A stretch of 59,669 bases of DNA, from positions 1-59,669 of the forward strand of contig JAHFGV010000014.1 in NCBI GenBank assembly GCA_023247255.1, in the 5' to 3' direction. Position 1 is the stretch's first letter. Every line of letters begins with the position of its first letter. The translations under genes and the position numbers were made by a program. A model generated the notes under the pieces. That model saw nothing but the letters and a program-made list of their open reading frames with translations, searched no databases and was not told the origin of the DNA. Below, piece after piece: positions 35,109-43,323 of this stretch. Source of the stretch: Candidatus Omnitrophota bacterium. GTDB taxonomy: Bacteria; Omnitrophota; Gorgyraeia; Aquiviventales; Aquiviventaceae.

Positions 35109-35990
35109 ATGATGAGGGTGAACGGCCAGGCCATTCAGCCTTACCTATTTCTTCTGCCAGCCTTAGTTTTATTCGCCACGTTCTCCGTTTTCCCCTTTTA
35201 TCTGATGATGGAAACCAGCCTGTTCCAGTGGGATGGCGTCAGCCCGATCAGACAGTTTGTGGGATTGCATAATTATGCCCAGGCTATTTTGCATGATCCT
35301 GTTTTTCACCAGTCTTTCATCCACGGAAGCTGGGTTACGTTGCTGGCCCTGACGTTTCAGAACGCCCTGGCTCTTTTGCTTGCCATCGCCGTCAATCGCA
35401 ACCTTCCTGGCCGTGGCATCTACAGGACCATTTTTTTTCTTCCGCCGATTCTATCCGAGATTGTCGTCGGGCTTATCTGGTTTTGGATCTATGACGGGAA
35501 CTTCGGCATCCTCAATGAAAGTTTGACGCGCTTGGGACTGGCCTCGTGGGCTCGTTCCTGGCTGGCAGATCCCCACACGGCACTCAACGCCATAGCTGTC
35601 ATCCATATGTGGAAAGGATTTGGCTGGGGATTCGTCATCTTCTTGGCCGGGCTGCAAACCATTCCCGATGAACTCTATGAAGCGGCTCGGGTGGATGGGG
35701 CGGGGTCATGGTATCGTTTCTGGCATATCACGATCCCTCTTTTGAGCCCGGTAGTCATCCTCGTTTCCATTTTGACGATTCTGGGAACGATGCAGATCTT
35801 TGCTTTGATTATCGCCACAACCGGAGGCGGGCCGGGTTATCATACGGAAGTGCCGATTACGCGGATCTTTGCCAGTATGTTAGGTTCCTCGCGCTTCGGA
35901 TATGCCTGCGCCCAGGGAATCGTGTTTGGGTTGATCTTACTTGTGTTTTCGCTTCTGCAACTGCGGCTGCAGAAGCGGACTACCCCGTGA
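35109..35990 (+). CDS. Sugar ABC transporter permease, MalF/UgpA-like
   Basis: A 293-aa protein with six predicted membrane helices. The EAA loop reads LYEAARVDGAGSWYRFWHIT (about residues 188-207), the contact site for the ATPase. This is the usual first permease of carbohydrate importers (CUT1 family). ATG 35109 and 35112 are adjacent; no strong ribosome-binding site is visible. The partner ATPase is not in the window and is probably a shared MsmK/UgpC-type protein encoded elsewhere. Confidence 0.93.
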   Translation: MMRVNGQAIQPYLFLLPALVLFATFSVFPFYLMMETSLFQWDGVSPIRQFVGLHNYAQAILHDPVFHQSFIHGSWVTLLALTFQNALALLLAIAVNRNLPGRGIYRTIFFLPPILSEIVVGLIWFWIYDGNFGILNESLTRLGLASWARSWLADPHTALNAIAVIHMWKGFGWGFVIFLAGLQTIPDELYEAARVDGAGSWYRFWHITIPLLSPVVILVSILTILGTMQIFALIIATTGGGPGYHTEVPITRIFASMLGSSRFGYACAQGIVFGLILLVFSLLQLRLQKRTTP

Positions 35991-36004
35991 CATAAGATGT
36001 GACA

Positions 36005-36206
36005 GCTTTCTAAGATCCAGCACTCATGTCTGTTTTATGAGTCATGTGTTATGTGTCATGAAAGACTTCTCATATCTGTTGTCGTTCCTTGACACATGAA
36101 ACATAACACAGACGTGGGTAGTGGATCTTAGAAACATGGTTTACTTTCTTCTTGGCCCTGGGCCACTTGGCCACTAATCTCGATGCATTTTGCAAAACCT
36201 CAGTCA
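36005..36206. repeat. MITE-like spacer repeat, copy with one terminal repeat
   Basis: Ends at the terminal motif GCATTTTGCAAAACCTCAG (to 36206) and carries TTATGAGTCATGTG, CATGAAACATAACAC and the CCACTTGGCCACTAATCTCG module. The left end is missing. The ATG of the next permease gene (36183) lies inside the terminal repeat. Confidence 0.75.
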
Positions 36207-37064
36207 TTCACTCAGAAGATGCATCAATGGGCGGCCTATTCGGGTTGGCATGTTCTGTGCCTACCTGTGGCTATCAGTTGTCTTTTCCCTCTTGTCTGGA
36301 TGATTTCCTCCAGCTTAAAAACGCAGCAGACTGTATTCACTGACTATAGTGTTCTTCCGGCTCATCCCCATTTTAACAATTACCTGGTGGCCTGGACGCA
36401 AGGCCGTTTCGGAATCTACTTTCTCAATTCGTTATTTTATTCGGCGGTGGTGGTCGTTGGGATCGTTTCACTCTCGGCCATCACAGCCTACGCTTTTTCT
36501 CGATTCAGCTTTCGTGGCTCAGGCTTTCTCTATCGCGTGCTTCTTTCTACCATGCTCATTCCCATTCCCGGTTCCTTTGTGGCTTTGTACATCCTTCTCA
36601 ATAGTCTGCATCTGATCGATACAGGATCCGGAGGCCTGCTACCCAGGCTGGGTTATGTTCTTCCGCAGATCAACGCCGGCTTGCCTTTTGGGGTGTTTAT
36701 CCTGAAACCGTTTTTCGACAAGATTCCCAAGGAGCTGGAGGAATCGGCCAAAGTAGACGGCTGTGGAGCCTTGGGGGTGTTCTGGCACATCATGTTGCCT
36801 TTAGCTCGACCCGCGTTGGGTGTGGTGGCGCTTTTAACTTCGCTGTCGGCGTGGAATGAGTTTCTCTTGGCATACCTTGTGTTTTCCCGTCATGAGTTGA
36901 TGCCGCTTCAACGTGGGCTTTTGGCCTTTCATGGCACCCACCTGACCGACTACCCCCTGTTGATGGCAGGGATGGTCATCTCGATTGTGCCGATTGTGGT
37001 AATCTACTTAGTGATGCAGCGGAATATTATTCAGGGAATAACGGCAGGCGCGCTCAAGGGATGA
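36183..37064 (+). CDS. Sugar ABC transporter permease, MalG/UgpE-like
   Basis: A 293-aa protein with six membrane helices and the EAA motif ELEESAKVDGCGALGVFWHI. It is the second permease of the CUT1 importer. ATG 36183 lies inside the repeat terminus and encodes MHFAKPQ; an alternative ATG at 36219 (MHQWAAYSGW) would avoid the repeat and give an N-terminus closer to the family norm. Neither has a clear ribosome-binding site. Confidence 0.92.
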   Translation: MHFAKPQSFTQKMHQWAAYSGWHVLCLPVAISCLFPLVWMISSSLKTQQTVFTDYSVLPAHPHFNNYLVAWTQGRFGIYFLNSLFYSAVVVVGIVSLSAITAYAFSRFSFRGSGFLYRVLLSTMLIPIPGSFVALYILLNSLHLIDTGSGGLLPRLGYVLPQINAGLPFGVFILKPFFDKIPKELEESAKVDGCGALGVFWHIMLPLARPALGVVALLTSLSAWNEFLLAYLVFSRHELMPLQRGLLAFHGTHLTDYPLLMAGMVISIVPIVVIYLVMQRNIIQGITAGALKG

Positions 37065-37072
37065 GGAAAGAT

Positions 37073-37152
37073 AACGTTTGTGTCATGTTTGCTGTGTCAT
37101 GTGTTATGGAGTCCACATGACGTATAGCACATAAATCATGACACAAACCTTG
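37073..37152. repeat. Short palindromic spacer repeat (TTTGTGTCATG family)
   Basis: GTTTGTGTCATGTTTG at the left and CATGACACAAACC at the right are complementary and flank TGTGTTATGGAGTCCACATGACG. It may fold into a hairpin between the permease and the next gene; it shares sequence with the MITE-like repeats. Confidence 0.6.
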
Positions 37153-37199
37153 ACAAAGACCTCTTTGGACAGCCATCCAGGGGGAAGGGAGGAAACCAA

Positions 37200-38522
37200 A
37201 TGCGACTCGCAATGTGGGTAGTGGGTATAGGATTGATCGTAAGTGGGGACCTGACGTGGGCGCAGGATATGGGGACGTCGTCTGAAACTCAGTCGGGATC
37301 TGCTCTGGCATCGACGCAAACAGCGACCAATCCGAACCCAAGTTCCTCAAGCTCGAGCACCCAGCAGTATGATTTTGGTGATTACACCTCACAAACCTTG
37401 ACCACTAAAGCTTGGGAGGCGTTGGAACGTCAGGACTTCGCCGCCGTGGAGGCCTTTGCCACTAAATGCATCAGCCTCTATGAGCACAAGGCCTTGGAAC
37501 AGGCGGCTACCCTTACCGATTTTGCTCCAAAAGAAAAGGCCTTTAGCTACTGGGCCCTGAACGACGTAGCGACCTGCTACTTTATTTTAGGTCGGGCGCG
37601 TTTGGAACAAGCTCAAGTGGCTGAGGCGCAACAGGCATTCCAAACCGTGATTGATCGCTTTGCCTATGCCCAGGCTTGGGATCCCAAGGGTTGGTTTTGG
37701 AAGGTTGCTTCTGCCGCTAGGGATAAACTCGAAACCCTTGGGACCCCCTACGATTTCGGCGATTCTAGTTCGCAGATGCTAACGACGAAAGCTTGGCAGA
37801 CCCTGGAAAAGATGGATTATCGCGGCGTGGAGTTATACGCGAGGAAATGCATCGAATTGTACGAAGAAGAAGCCAAGAAGCAGCAGAGTCAGATCAAAGA
37901 TTTTGCCCCCAAAGAGAAGGCTTTCGATTACTGGGCCCTGAACGATGTGGGGACCTGTTACTTCATTTTGGGCCGCGCCTATCTGGATCAGGGAAAAATC
38001 GAAGAAGCCCAGGAAACGTTTCGGGTGATTGTGGATCACTTCCCCCATGCCCAAGCTTGGGATCCTAAAGGATGGTTCTGGAAGGTCTCTGTGGCTGCCA
38101 GCGACAAACTGAGCACCATCGGTACTCCCTATGATTTTGGAGATTACACCTCGCAGACGCTCACAACGAAAGCCTGGGAGACTCTGGGGCAATCGGACCA
38201 TCGCGGAGTGGAACTCTACACAAAAAAGTGCATCGAGTTCTACGAGCAAGAAGCGCGGCTGCAGCAGATGAGGCTTTCCGATTTTGCCCCGAAGGACAAA
38301 GTGTTCGACTCTTGGGCGCTCAATGACGTCGGCACCTGCTACTTCATCTGGGGCGAATCGTTGATGGCTCAAAAACGCTATCCCGAGGCGAAGGCGGCCT
38401 TTGAACGGGTCGTCAAGGATTTCGGATTCGCTCAGTGTTGGGATCCGAAAGGCTGGTTCTGGAAAGTCGCTGTGGCCGCCCGCGGACGCTTGAACAAAAT
38501 CCTCGCCGAGACCGGCAATTGA
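37200..38522 (+). CDS. Exported protein of three 127-residue TPR-like repeats
   Basis: A 440-aa protein with a signal peptide (MRLAMWVVGIGLIVSG...WAQ) and three tandem units of 127 residues (DNA period 381 bp; units start near 37368, 37749 and 38130). Each begins YDFGDxxSQxLTTKAW and ends WDPKGWFWKV. The helix pairs with Ala/Tyr/Gly patterns (YFILGRAxLxQ..EAQxxF) resemble tetratricopeptide repeats, so a protein-binding role outside the cytoplasm is likely. GGGAGG lies about 8 bases before ATG 37200. A related WDP/WYVGKVARDKI segment occurs in the glycosidase-like protein downstream, suggesting the two work together. No enzyme motif was seen. Confidence 0.8.
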   Translation: MRLAMWVVGIGLIVSGDLTWAQDMGTSSETQSGSALASTQTATNPNPSSSSSSTQQYDFGDYTSQTLTTKAWEALERQDFAAVEAFATKCISLYEHKALEQAATLTDFAPKEKAFSYWALNDVATCYFILGRARLEQAQVAEAQQAFQTVIDRFAYAQAWDPKGWFWKVASAARDKLETLGTPYDFGDSSSQMLTTKAWQTLEKMDYRGVELYARKCIELYEEEAKKQQSQIKDFAPKEKAFDYWALNDVGTCYFILGRAYLDQGKIEEAQETFRVIVDHFPHAQAWDPKGWFWKVSVAASDKLSTIGTPYDFGDYTSQTLTTKAWETLGQSDHRGVELYTKKCIEFYEQEARLQQMRLSDFAPKDKVFDSWALNDVGTCYFIWGESLMAQKRYPEAKAAFERVVKDFGFAQCWDPKGWFWKVAVAARGRLNKILAETGN

Positions 38523-38534
38523 ACTCCACCCCAT

Positions 38535-38683
38535 TAACAGGCTGCGGAAAAACCCTTCAGGGTTCAGGGTTCAGGGTTCAGGGTTCAGGGTTCGGGGCCA
38601 ATACACAACCGCTCGTCGGTGAGACGGGTCCTGGCCCCCAGCCCAGAACCCTGAACCGACTGGTATTTTTCAGCATCCTGTTA
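38535..38683. repeat. TAACAGG-ended element with inverted ends
   Basis: Begins TAACAGGCTGCGGAAAAA and ends TTTTTCAGCATCCTGTTA, an imperfect 18-bp terminal inverted repeat. The interior has tandem GGTTCAG units (about 38561-38595). Its last 73 bp (38611-38683) recur at 38811-38883 with one mismatch seen, exactly 200 bp downstream. Confidence 0.75.
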
Positions 38684-38703
38684 GAGGTTAAGGGAAACTG
38701 CCT

Positions 38704-38774
38704 TGGAATTTTCGATTGTCGATTGGAAGACGGCCGTTCAATCGAAAATCGACAATCGTCAATCGACAATTCCC
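38704..38774. repeat. AATCGACAATCG-type hairpin repeat
   Basis: GGAATTTTCGATTGTCGATT pairs with AATCGACAATCGTCAATCG...AATTCC around a roughly 15-base loop. It is the most regular stem of this family in the window and lies between the two 73-bp direct repeats. Confidence 0.85.
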
Positions 38775-38810
38775 TTAGCTCTCTTGATTGACCGAAGGCT
38801 CGGCTCACTC

Positions 38811-38883
38811 GCTCATCGGTGAGACGGGTCCTGGCCCCCAGCCCAGAACCCTGAACCGACTGGTATTTTTCAGCATCCTGTTA
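38811..38883. repeat. Second copy of the 73-bp direct repeat
   Basis: Matches 38611-38683 and ends in the same TTTTTCAGCATCCTGTTA terminus. With the first copy and the hairpin between, it indicates tandem insertion or partial duplication of one element. Confidence 0.85.
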
Positions 38884-38906
38884 ACGCGCATTGACGATTG
38901 TCTTAA

Positions 38907-39212
38907 CTGAGGTTTTGCAAAATGCATCGAGGTTAGTGGTAGTGCTCACGTCTGTTTCATGAGTCATGTGTTATGTGTCATGAAAGACTGTTTCATGTTT
39001 TATGGTTTATGTGTCATGAAAAAGCGGAAAATAGACAGGCATCTCAAGTGTGGCCAAAGGGGCTCTTTTGCTTTCCATGACTCATGACACATGAAACGTG
39101 GCACAGTTTTTCATGGCACATGACTCATAGAACATGACACAGTCCTCATTACTTCTCTTGGAATAGGACACAACGCTCGGTCAACCCGTTGGCTATTTTT
39201 GCAAAAGCCCAG
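38907..39212. mobile_element. MITE-like element, complete copy (306 bp) with target duplication
   Basis: Left end CTGAGGTTTTGCAAAATGC and right end ending ATTTTTGCAAAAGCCCAG are inverted repeats (CTGrGsTTTTGCAAAA). TCTTAA flanks both sides (38901-38906 and 39213-39218), a perfect 6-bp target duplication. The interior is a long imperfect palindrome of TCATGAGTCATG modules and encodes no protein, so mobility would depend on a transposase elsewhere. The right duplication is one base before the ATG of the next gene. Confidence 0.8.
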
Positions 39213-39219
39213 TCTTAAG

Positions 39220-42200
39220 ATGCCTCTGCTAACCCTCGTAGTGTGCGTCAGCATTCACACCTTTTTTAGTCTCTCAGCAATAGAACTGGCATGGGCGCAG
39301 GAGCCGGTTTCGGATTCAACGATTCAGCAGTCGTTGCCAAAGCGTGTGGAGCTGCGGGGCGAATGGTTTTACGTCGACGGGGAGCCATTTTTGATCAAGG
39401 GAATCGGATACTCTCCAGCGCGGCCAGGACAGATTCCCTGGAAACAGCCTCCGAATCTGGAATGGGTGGAAGATGATTTTCAGCGGATCGTGGAGGCCGG
39501 ATTCAATACCCTGCGAACATGGGCTCCGCTTTCTCCAGAATTGCTGAGGCTAGCCGATCAGCATGGCTTGATGGTGTTGCAGGGAATTTGGTTGGAACGT
39601 TCCGCTAACTACACCTCTGGGGCGTTTCAAGAGGCATCACTCGATCAGCTTCGAGAGAAAGTCACCGAAGCGATGCCGCACTCGAACATTCTGGCTTTTC
39701 TGATCGGAAACGAGCTTTTGCCAAAGGAGGTGTTTGAGGCAGGTATTCCACAGACGGAAGCATTTTTACAGACCCTGTTTCAAGGGGTAAAGGCGCTTGG
39801 CCCTACTCGCTTCGTATCCTATGCCAATTGGCCTTCTTTATCTTTCCTGAATCAGGCGATGGCGGATGCTGTCTGCTTCAACCTTTATCCCTATGAGCCG
39901 GTCAGCGTGTCGCACACCTTTGGATTTCGCAGTTACGTAGAATATTTAAAGGAGTCCTTGGCATTCAACAAGCCACTCGTGGTGACGGAAATTGGCCTTT
40001 CAGTTTCCCCGAAGGCAGGCGATCGGCCCGGCTATGGAGGCAACACCCAAAAGGCGCAACAGGACGAGTTGATGGGACTTTGGGATGATCTGTTTCAAGC
40101 CAACGCCCAGGGCGGGGTTGTCTTTGAATGGAATGATGAATGGTGGAAGCAAGGAGAAAACAATGCAGACGAAAATGTGCATGACGCTGAGGATCCTGAA
40201 GAGTGGTTCGGACTGATCCAATTCTCCGATCGAGAAGATAAACGAGGTCAGCCTCGGCCCGTGTATGAAAGTTTGAAAACCTACAATCAAGCGATTCTGT
40301 TGAGTCCGCTTGGAGGCAGGGAATATCAGCAGGAACTTCCCGTTACCGTCTATGCCACCGAAGCGGTGGCTTTCGTTCGCGTTCATTTTGGGCCACGGGG
40401 TTGGTTCGGGCAAAAGATGTGGCATCCGGCAACGAAACTCAGTCGGCATTGGTGGAAAGCTATGATCCCGGTGTCGGCTAGGCTGAAAGACGGAGAATAT
40501 CCTCTGGTGATGGAAGCCTTGGATCGAGATCGTCATCTGGTGGTTCGACACCAGAGGATGATTCGTATTGGTCCGGAACATCCCCGGGTCCATCTTTCCC
40601 TTGTGACGGATCAAGAGGTCTACCACGCTACAGACACGCCGGAATCGGTTCGCTACACAATCAGTGTGACAGATGATCAACTCCGCCCGGTAGTCGGATA
40701 TCCCGTGTTCTGGTCCATAGCCGAGCCGCAGACGAACCACGAATTAACGCACAGCCGTTTGACGGATGAGCGGGGAAAGGTGGAAGGGACTTATCTTGTT
40801 CAAGATCCCGGTATCGTGATCGTGGCATCTGCGACACCGCGTCATCCTGATTCGAGAGATTCCTTGCGGACCGGAACCCAGAAACTGCTTTTGGTCTATT
40901 CTAAGAGTCCTTTAGCGCCTCATGAGGCTTCTGCCTGGGAGGCGGCAGTTCCTGGGGAGATTCAGCAAGCGTTGCGTCATGACCCACCGGCGTTTGAGTT
41001 GCATGATCCTGGACGAGAGCGCCTGGTGGATTATTCTCGATACGGCACGTTCCATAATTTAGGGACAGACACTTATCGGTATGAAGTGAAGGATTGGCAG
41101 AATCTCGCGGCGGCGGTCGGGGAGGGGATTTATCCGAACGAAGCGGGGCTGCTCAAGGATCCGGCGTATCAAGCAGCGCAACAGTCGAATAAACTGGATG
41201 GCAGTCACTGGGACTTTACCTTTCATCTGGATGTGGCGTTGAGTTTTTTCAAGTGGGCCCAGACGGATGAGGAGCCGGGTGTGAAACAGTTCTACGTGGC
41301 TCTGGCGCTCGAGCGCGCGGGACTCTGGCTTCAGGCCGTAAAGGCCTATTACGCAGTCTTGGTGCATTTTCCAAAATCGATTGGCTGGACGGCATTCGAT
41401 CCTCCCACACCGTGGTATGTCGGTAAGGTAGCCCGTGACAAGATTGAGGCGATCTTGCGTCTGCATCCAGAGCTTTCCATGCGACTTGAGGGTACACAGA
41501 TCATCGTGCAAAATGGTTTCGATCACGATCTCCAAAACGATACCATTCGGGTTGACCCAGGAAGACTCCTGCGCGTGACGTCGGATTCTCAGGCGACTGC
41601 ATTGACGGATCGCAAGCCGAATCGGACCGTTCGCGTTACGGGGACGGGTCGTGTGCAGCTGCTTCAGGATGATCGCACTCACTGGCAGCTTCACGTGGAC
41701 GGGAAGCCCTGGACGATTCAAGGATTGACCTATCAGCCCAGTCAAGTAGGGGAGTCTCCGGACGAAGGGACGTTGCGGGATTGGATGCGGGCGGATCGAA
41801 ACGGTAACGGCCGCATCGATGCCTTCGATACCTTTGTGGATCGCAACCGCAACAATCGTCAAGATGCGGATGAACCCATCGTCGGCGATTTTGAACTCAT
41901 CCACGCGATGGGGGTCAACACCCTTCGGCTGTTCCATACCAACCATCCGGATACGGCGACGACGAAAGCGCTGTTGCGCCAGCTCTATGAACGGTATGGA
42001 TTCATGGTGCTCATGGGCGATTTTGTCGGGATGTACACCGTAGGCTCCGGTGCCCGGTGGGAGGATGGTACGGATTACCTCAATGTCGAGCAACGCAGCC
42101 GGATGTTTGAGGCGGTCAAGCAGATGGTTCAAGAGTACAAGGATGAGCCTTATCTACTGATGTGGGTGCTGGGCAATGAAAATAATTATGGCGGGGTGCA

Positions 42201-42849
42201 TGGCATCGTCGGAGGGGTGGGCAATGCTGGCCGGTATCCCAGGGAATACTACCAGTTCATCAATGAGCTGGCTGGTTGGATTCACTCGGTGGATCCGAAC
42301 CATCCGGTGGCGGTGGGTAACGGCGATGTACTTTTTTTGGATCTGGTTGCCCAGGCTGCCCCGGCGATTGATGTGTTTGGAGCCAACAGCTACCGAGGCT
42401 GGCATGGATTCGGCCGCACTTTCTTTGAAGAAATCAAGCGTATGCTTGACAAACCGGTGTTGATTACGGAATATGGATGCCCTGCTTACCAGCGGGGACA
42501 ATCCGGGGAAGTCGCGCAACGCGATCAGGCGCTCTATCATTTTGGCAACTGGGTAGATCTGGCCGACAACATGGCTGGATCGGGTGTGGGCAATGTCGTG
42601 GGTGGAGTGGTTTTCGAATGGTCGGATGAATGGTGGAAAGCAGGGCAGCCGCCGGCGTTTTCCCCCAAGCAGCAGGAGGTGATCCCCAACTGGGCGGGGC
42701 CTTTTCCTGGAGGGTGGAATTTTGAAGAGTGGTTTGGTCTGGTGGGGCAGGGGGATGGGGGTAACAGCCCCTACCTTCGCCAGCTTCGACTCAGCTATCG
42801 GCTCTATCAGGCTTTGTGGGGCAAAGGGACAGTGGGTGAGGCAAAGTGA
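39220..42849 (+). CDS. Exported protein with two glycoside-hydrolase-like TIM barrels
   Basis: About 1,209 aa from ATG 39220, which starts a signal peptide (MPLLTLVVCVSIHTFFSLSA...WAQ). A TTG at 39199 would start in repeat DNA and is unlikely. Two related GH2/GH5-type (clan A-like) barrels are visible. The first has RGEWFYVDGEPFLIKG, IGNE (E165, acid/base position) and VVTEIG (E257, nucleophile position). The second has WTIQGLTYQP, LGNENN (E987) and ITEYGCP (E1084). Both end with an FEWxDEWWK motif and an EEWFGL segment. A beta-sandwich and a TPR-like stretch (about residues 660-760) lie between. Both barrels keep both glutamates, so both may be active on a beta-linked glucan. The exact glycoside family is not certain. 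Confidence 0.85.
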   Translation: MPLLTLVVCVSIHTFFSLSAIELAWAQEPVSDSTIQQSLPKRVELRGEWFYVDGEPFLIKGIGYSPARPGQIPWKQPPNLEWVEDDFQRIVEAGFNTLRTWAPLSPELLRLADQHGLMVLQGIWLERSANYTSGAFQEASLDQLREKVTEAMPHSNILAFLIGNELLPKEVFEAGIPQTEAFLQTLFQGVKALGPTRFVSYANWPSLSFLNQAMADAVCFNLYPYEPVSVSHTFGFRSYVEYLKESLAFNKPLVVTEIGLSVSPKAGDRPGYGGNTQKAQQDELMGLWDDLFQANAQGGVVFEWNDEWWKQGENNADENVHDAEDPEEWFGLIQFSDREDKRGQPRPVYESLKTYNQAILLSPLGGREYQQELPVTVYATEAVAFVRVHFGPRGWFGQKMWHPATKLSRHWWKAMIPVSARLKDGEYPLVMEALDRDRHLVVRHQRMIRIGPEHPRVHLSLVTDQEVYHATDTPESVRYTISVTDDQLRPVVGYPVFWSIAEPQTNHELTHSRLTDERGKVEGTYLVQDPGIVIVASATPRHPDSRDSLRTGTQKLLLVYSKSPLAPHEASAWEAAVPGEIQQALRHDPPAFELHDPGRERLVDYSRYGTFHNLGTDTYRYEVKDWQNLAAAVGEGIYPNEAGLLKDPAYQAAQQSNKLDGSHWDFTFHLDVALSFFKWAQTDEEPGVKQFYVALALERAGLWLQAVKAYYAVLVHFPKSIGWTAFDPPTPWYVGKVARDKIEAILRLHPELSMRLEGTQIIVQNGFDHDLQNDTIRVDPGRLLRVTSDSQATALTDRKPNRTVRVTGTGRVQLLQDDRTHWQLHVDGKPWTIQGLTYQPSQVGESPDEGTLRDWMRADRNGNGRIDAFDTFVDRNRNNRQDADEPIVGDFELIHAMGVNTLRLFHTNHPDTATTKALLRQLYERYGFMVLMGDFVGMYTVGSGARWEDGTDYLNVEQRSRMFEAVKQMVQEYKDEPYLLMWVLGNENNYGGVHGIVGGVGNAGRYPREYYQFINELAGWIHSVDPNHPVAVGNGDVLFLDLVAQAAPAIDVFGANSYRGWHGFGRTFFEEIKRMLDKPVLITEYGCPAYQRGQSGEVAQRDQALYHFGNWVDLADNMAGSGVGNVVGGVVFEWSDEWWKAGQPPAFSPKQQEVIPNWAGPFPGGWNFEEWFGLVGQGDGGNSPYLRQLRLSYRLYQALWGKGTVGEAK

Positions 42850-42853
42850 TCAC

Positions 42854-42895
42854 GTATTGTCGATTTTCGATTGTCGATTGTGGATTGTCGGTGGC
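42854..42895. repeat. GATTGTCGATTTTCGATTG-type half repeat
   Basis: One arm of the AATCGACAATCG family directly after the glycosidase gene; the complementary short arm AAATCGACAATC appears at 43180-43191, on the other side of the MITE-like element, which may have inserted between the two arms. Confidence 0.65.
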
Positions 42896-42918
42896 AAAGA
42901 GGGTGGTGTTTCTCAGAT

Positions 42919-43162
42919 CTGAGGTTTTGCAAAATGCATCGAGATTAGTGGCAGTGCTCACGTCTGTTTCATGAGTCATGTGTTATGTGTCATGAGTCAT
43001 GGAAAGCAAAAGGCGTACTTTGGCCGTGCTTGAGATGCCTGTTTATTTTCTACTTTTTTCATGACTCATGATACATAAAACATGACACAGACGTGAGTAC
43101 TGGATCTTAGGGACATGACGCAACACTCGGTCAACGCGTTGGCTATTTTTGCAAAAGCCCAG
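42919..43162. mobile_element. MITE-like element, copy of 244 bp
   Basis: Same ends as the 306-bp copy (CTGAGGTTTTGCAAAATGC and GCAAAAGCCCAG). Flanks TCAGAT (42913-42918) and TTAGAT (43163-43168) match at 5 of 6 positions, an imperfect target duplication. The remaining spacer to 43306 holds a short GGTTGC/GCAACC inverted pair and nothing else recognised. Confidence 0.75.
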
Positions 43163-43306
43163 TTAGATGACATCTATTGTAAATCGACAATCATACTGAG
43201 CGGAGCGAATGAAAGGTTGCCCCTTGCGCTGAGTGCAGCGTCGAATCGGCATGGCGGTAATGCAACCTATTTTCCGCTCTCCTGAGTAAGTCGTGAATAG
43301 CTAGAC

Positions 43307-43316
43307 GAGGAGGTGA
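43307..43316 (+). promoter_or_regulatory. Strong ribosome-binding site of the GH94 gene
   Basis: GAGGAGGTGA is fully complementary to the 16S anti-Shine-Dalgarno core and lies 7 bases before ATG 43324. It fixes the start and suggests much stronger translation of the phosphorylase than of its neighbours, most of which lack a clear site. Confidence 0.85.
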
Positions 43317-43323
43317 CGGCGGC

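Noticed and set aside
39199-39219. TTG start for the glycosidase-like gene
   Set aside because: It lies within the MITE-like terminus and has no ribosome-binding site; ATG 39220 begins a normal signal peptide directly.
41059-42132. Long minus-strand reading frame (357 codons) opposite the glycosidase-like gene
   Set aside because: Its protein has no family-like motif, and the + strand there has intact glycosidase motifs in a continuous gene. High GC codon bias makes such antisense frames common.
43163-43306. Regulatory leader of the GH94 gene (GGTTGC/GCAACC pair)
   Set aside because: The inverted pair is short and no operator or known leader motif was seen, so it is only mentioned with the neighbouring element.
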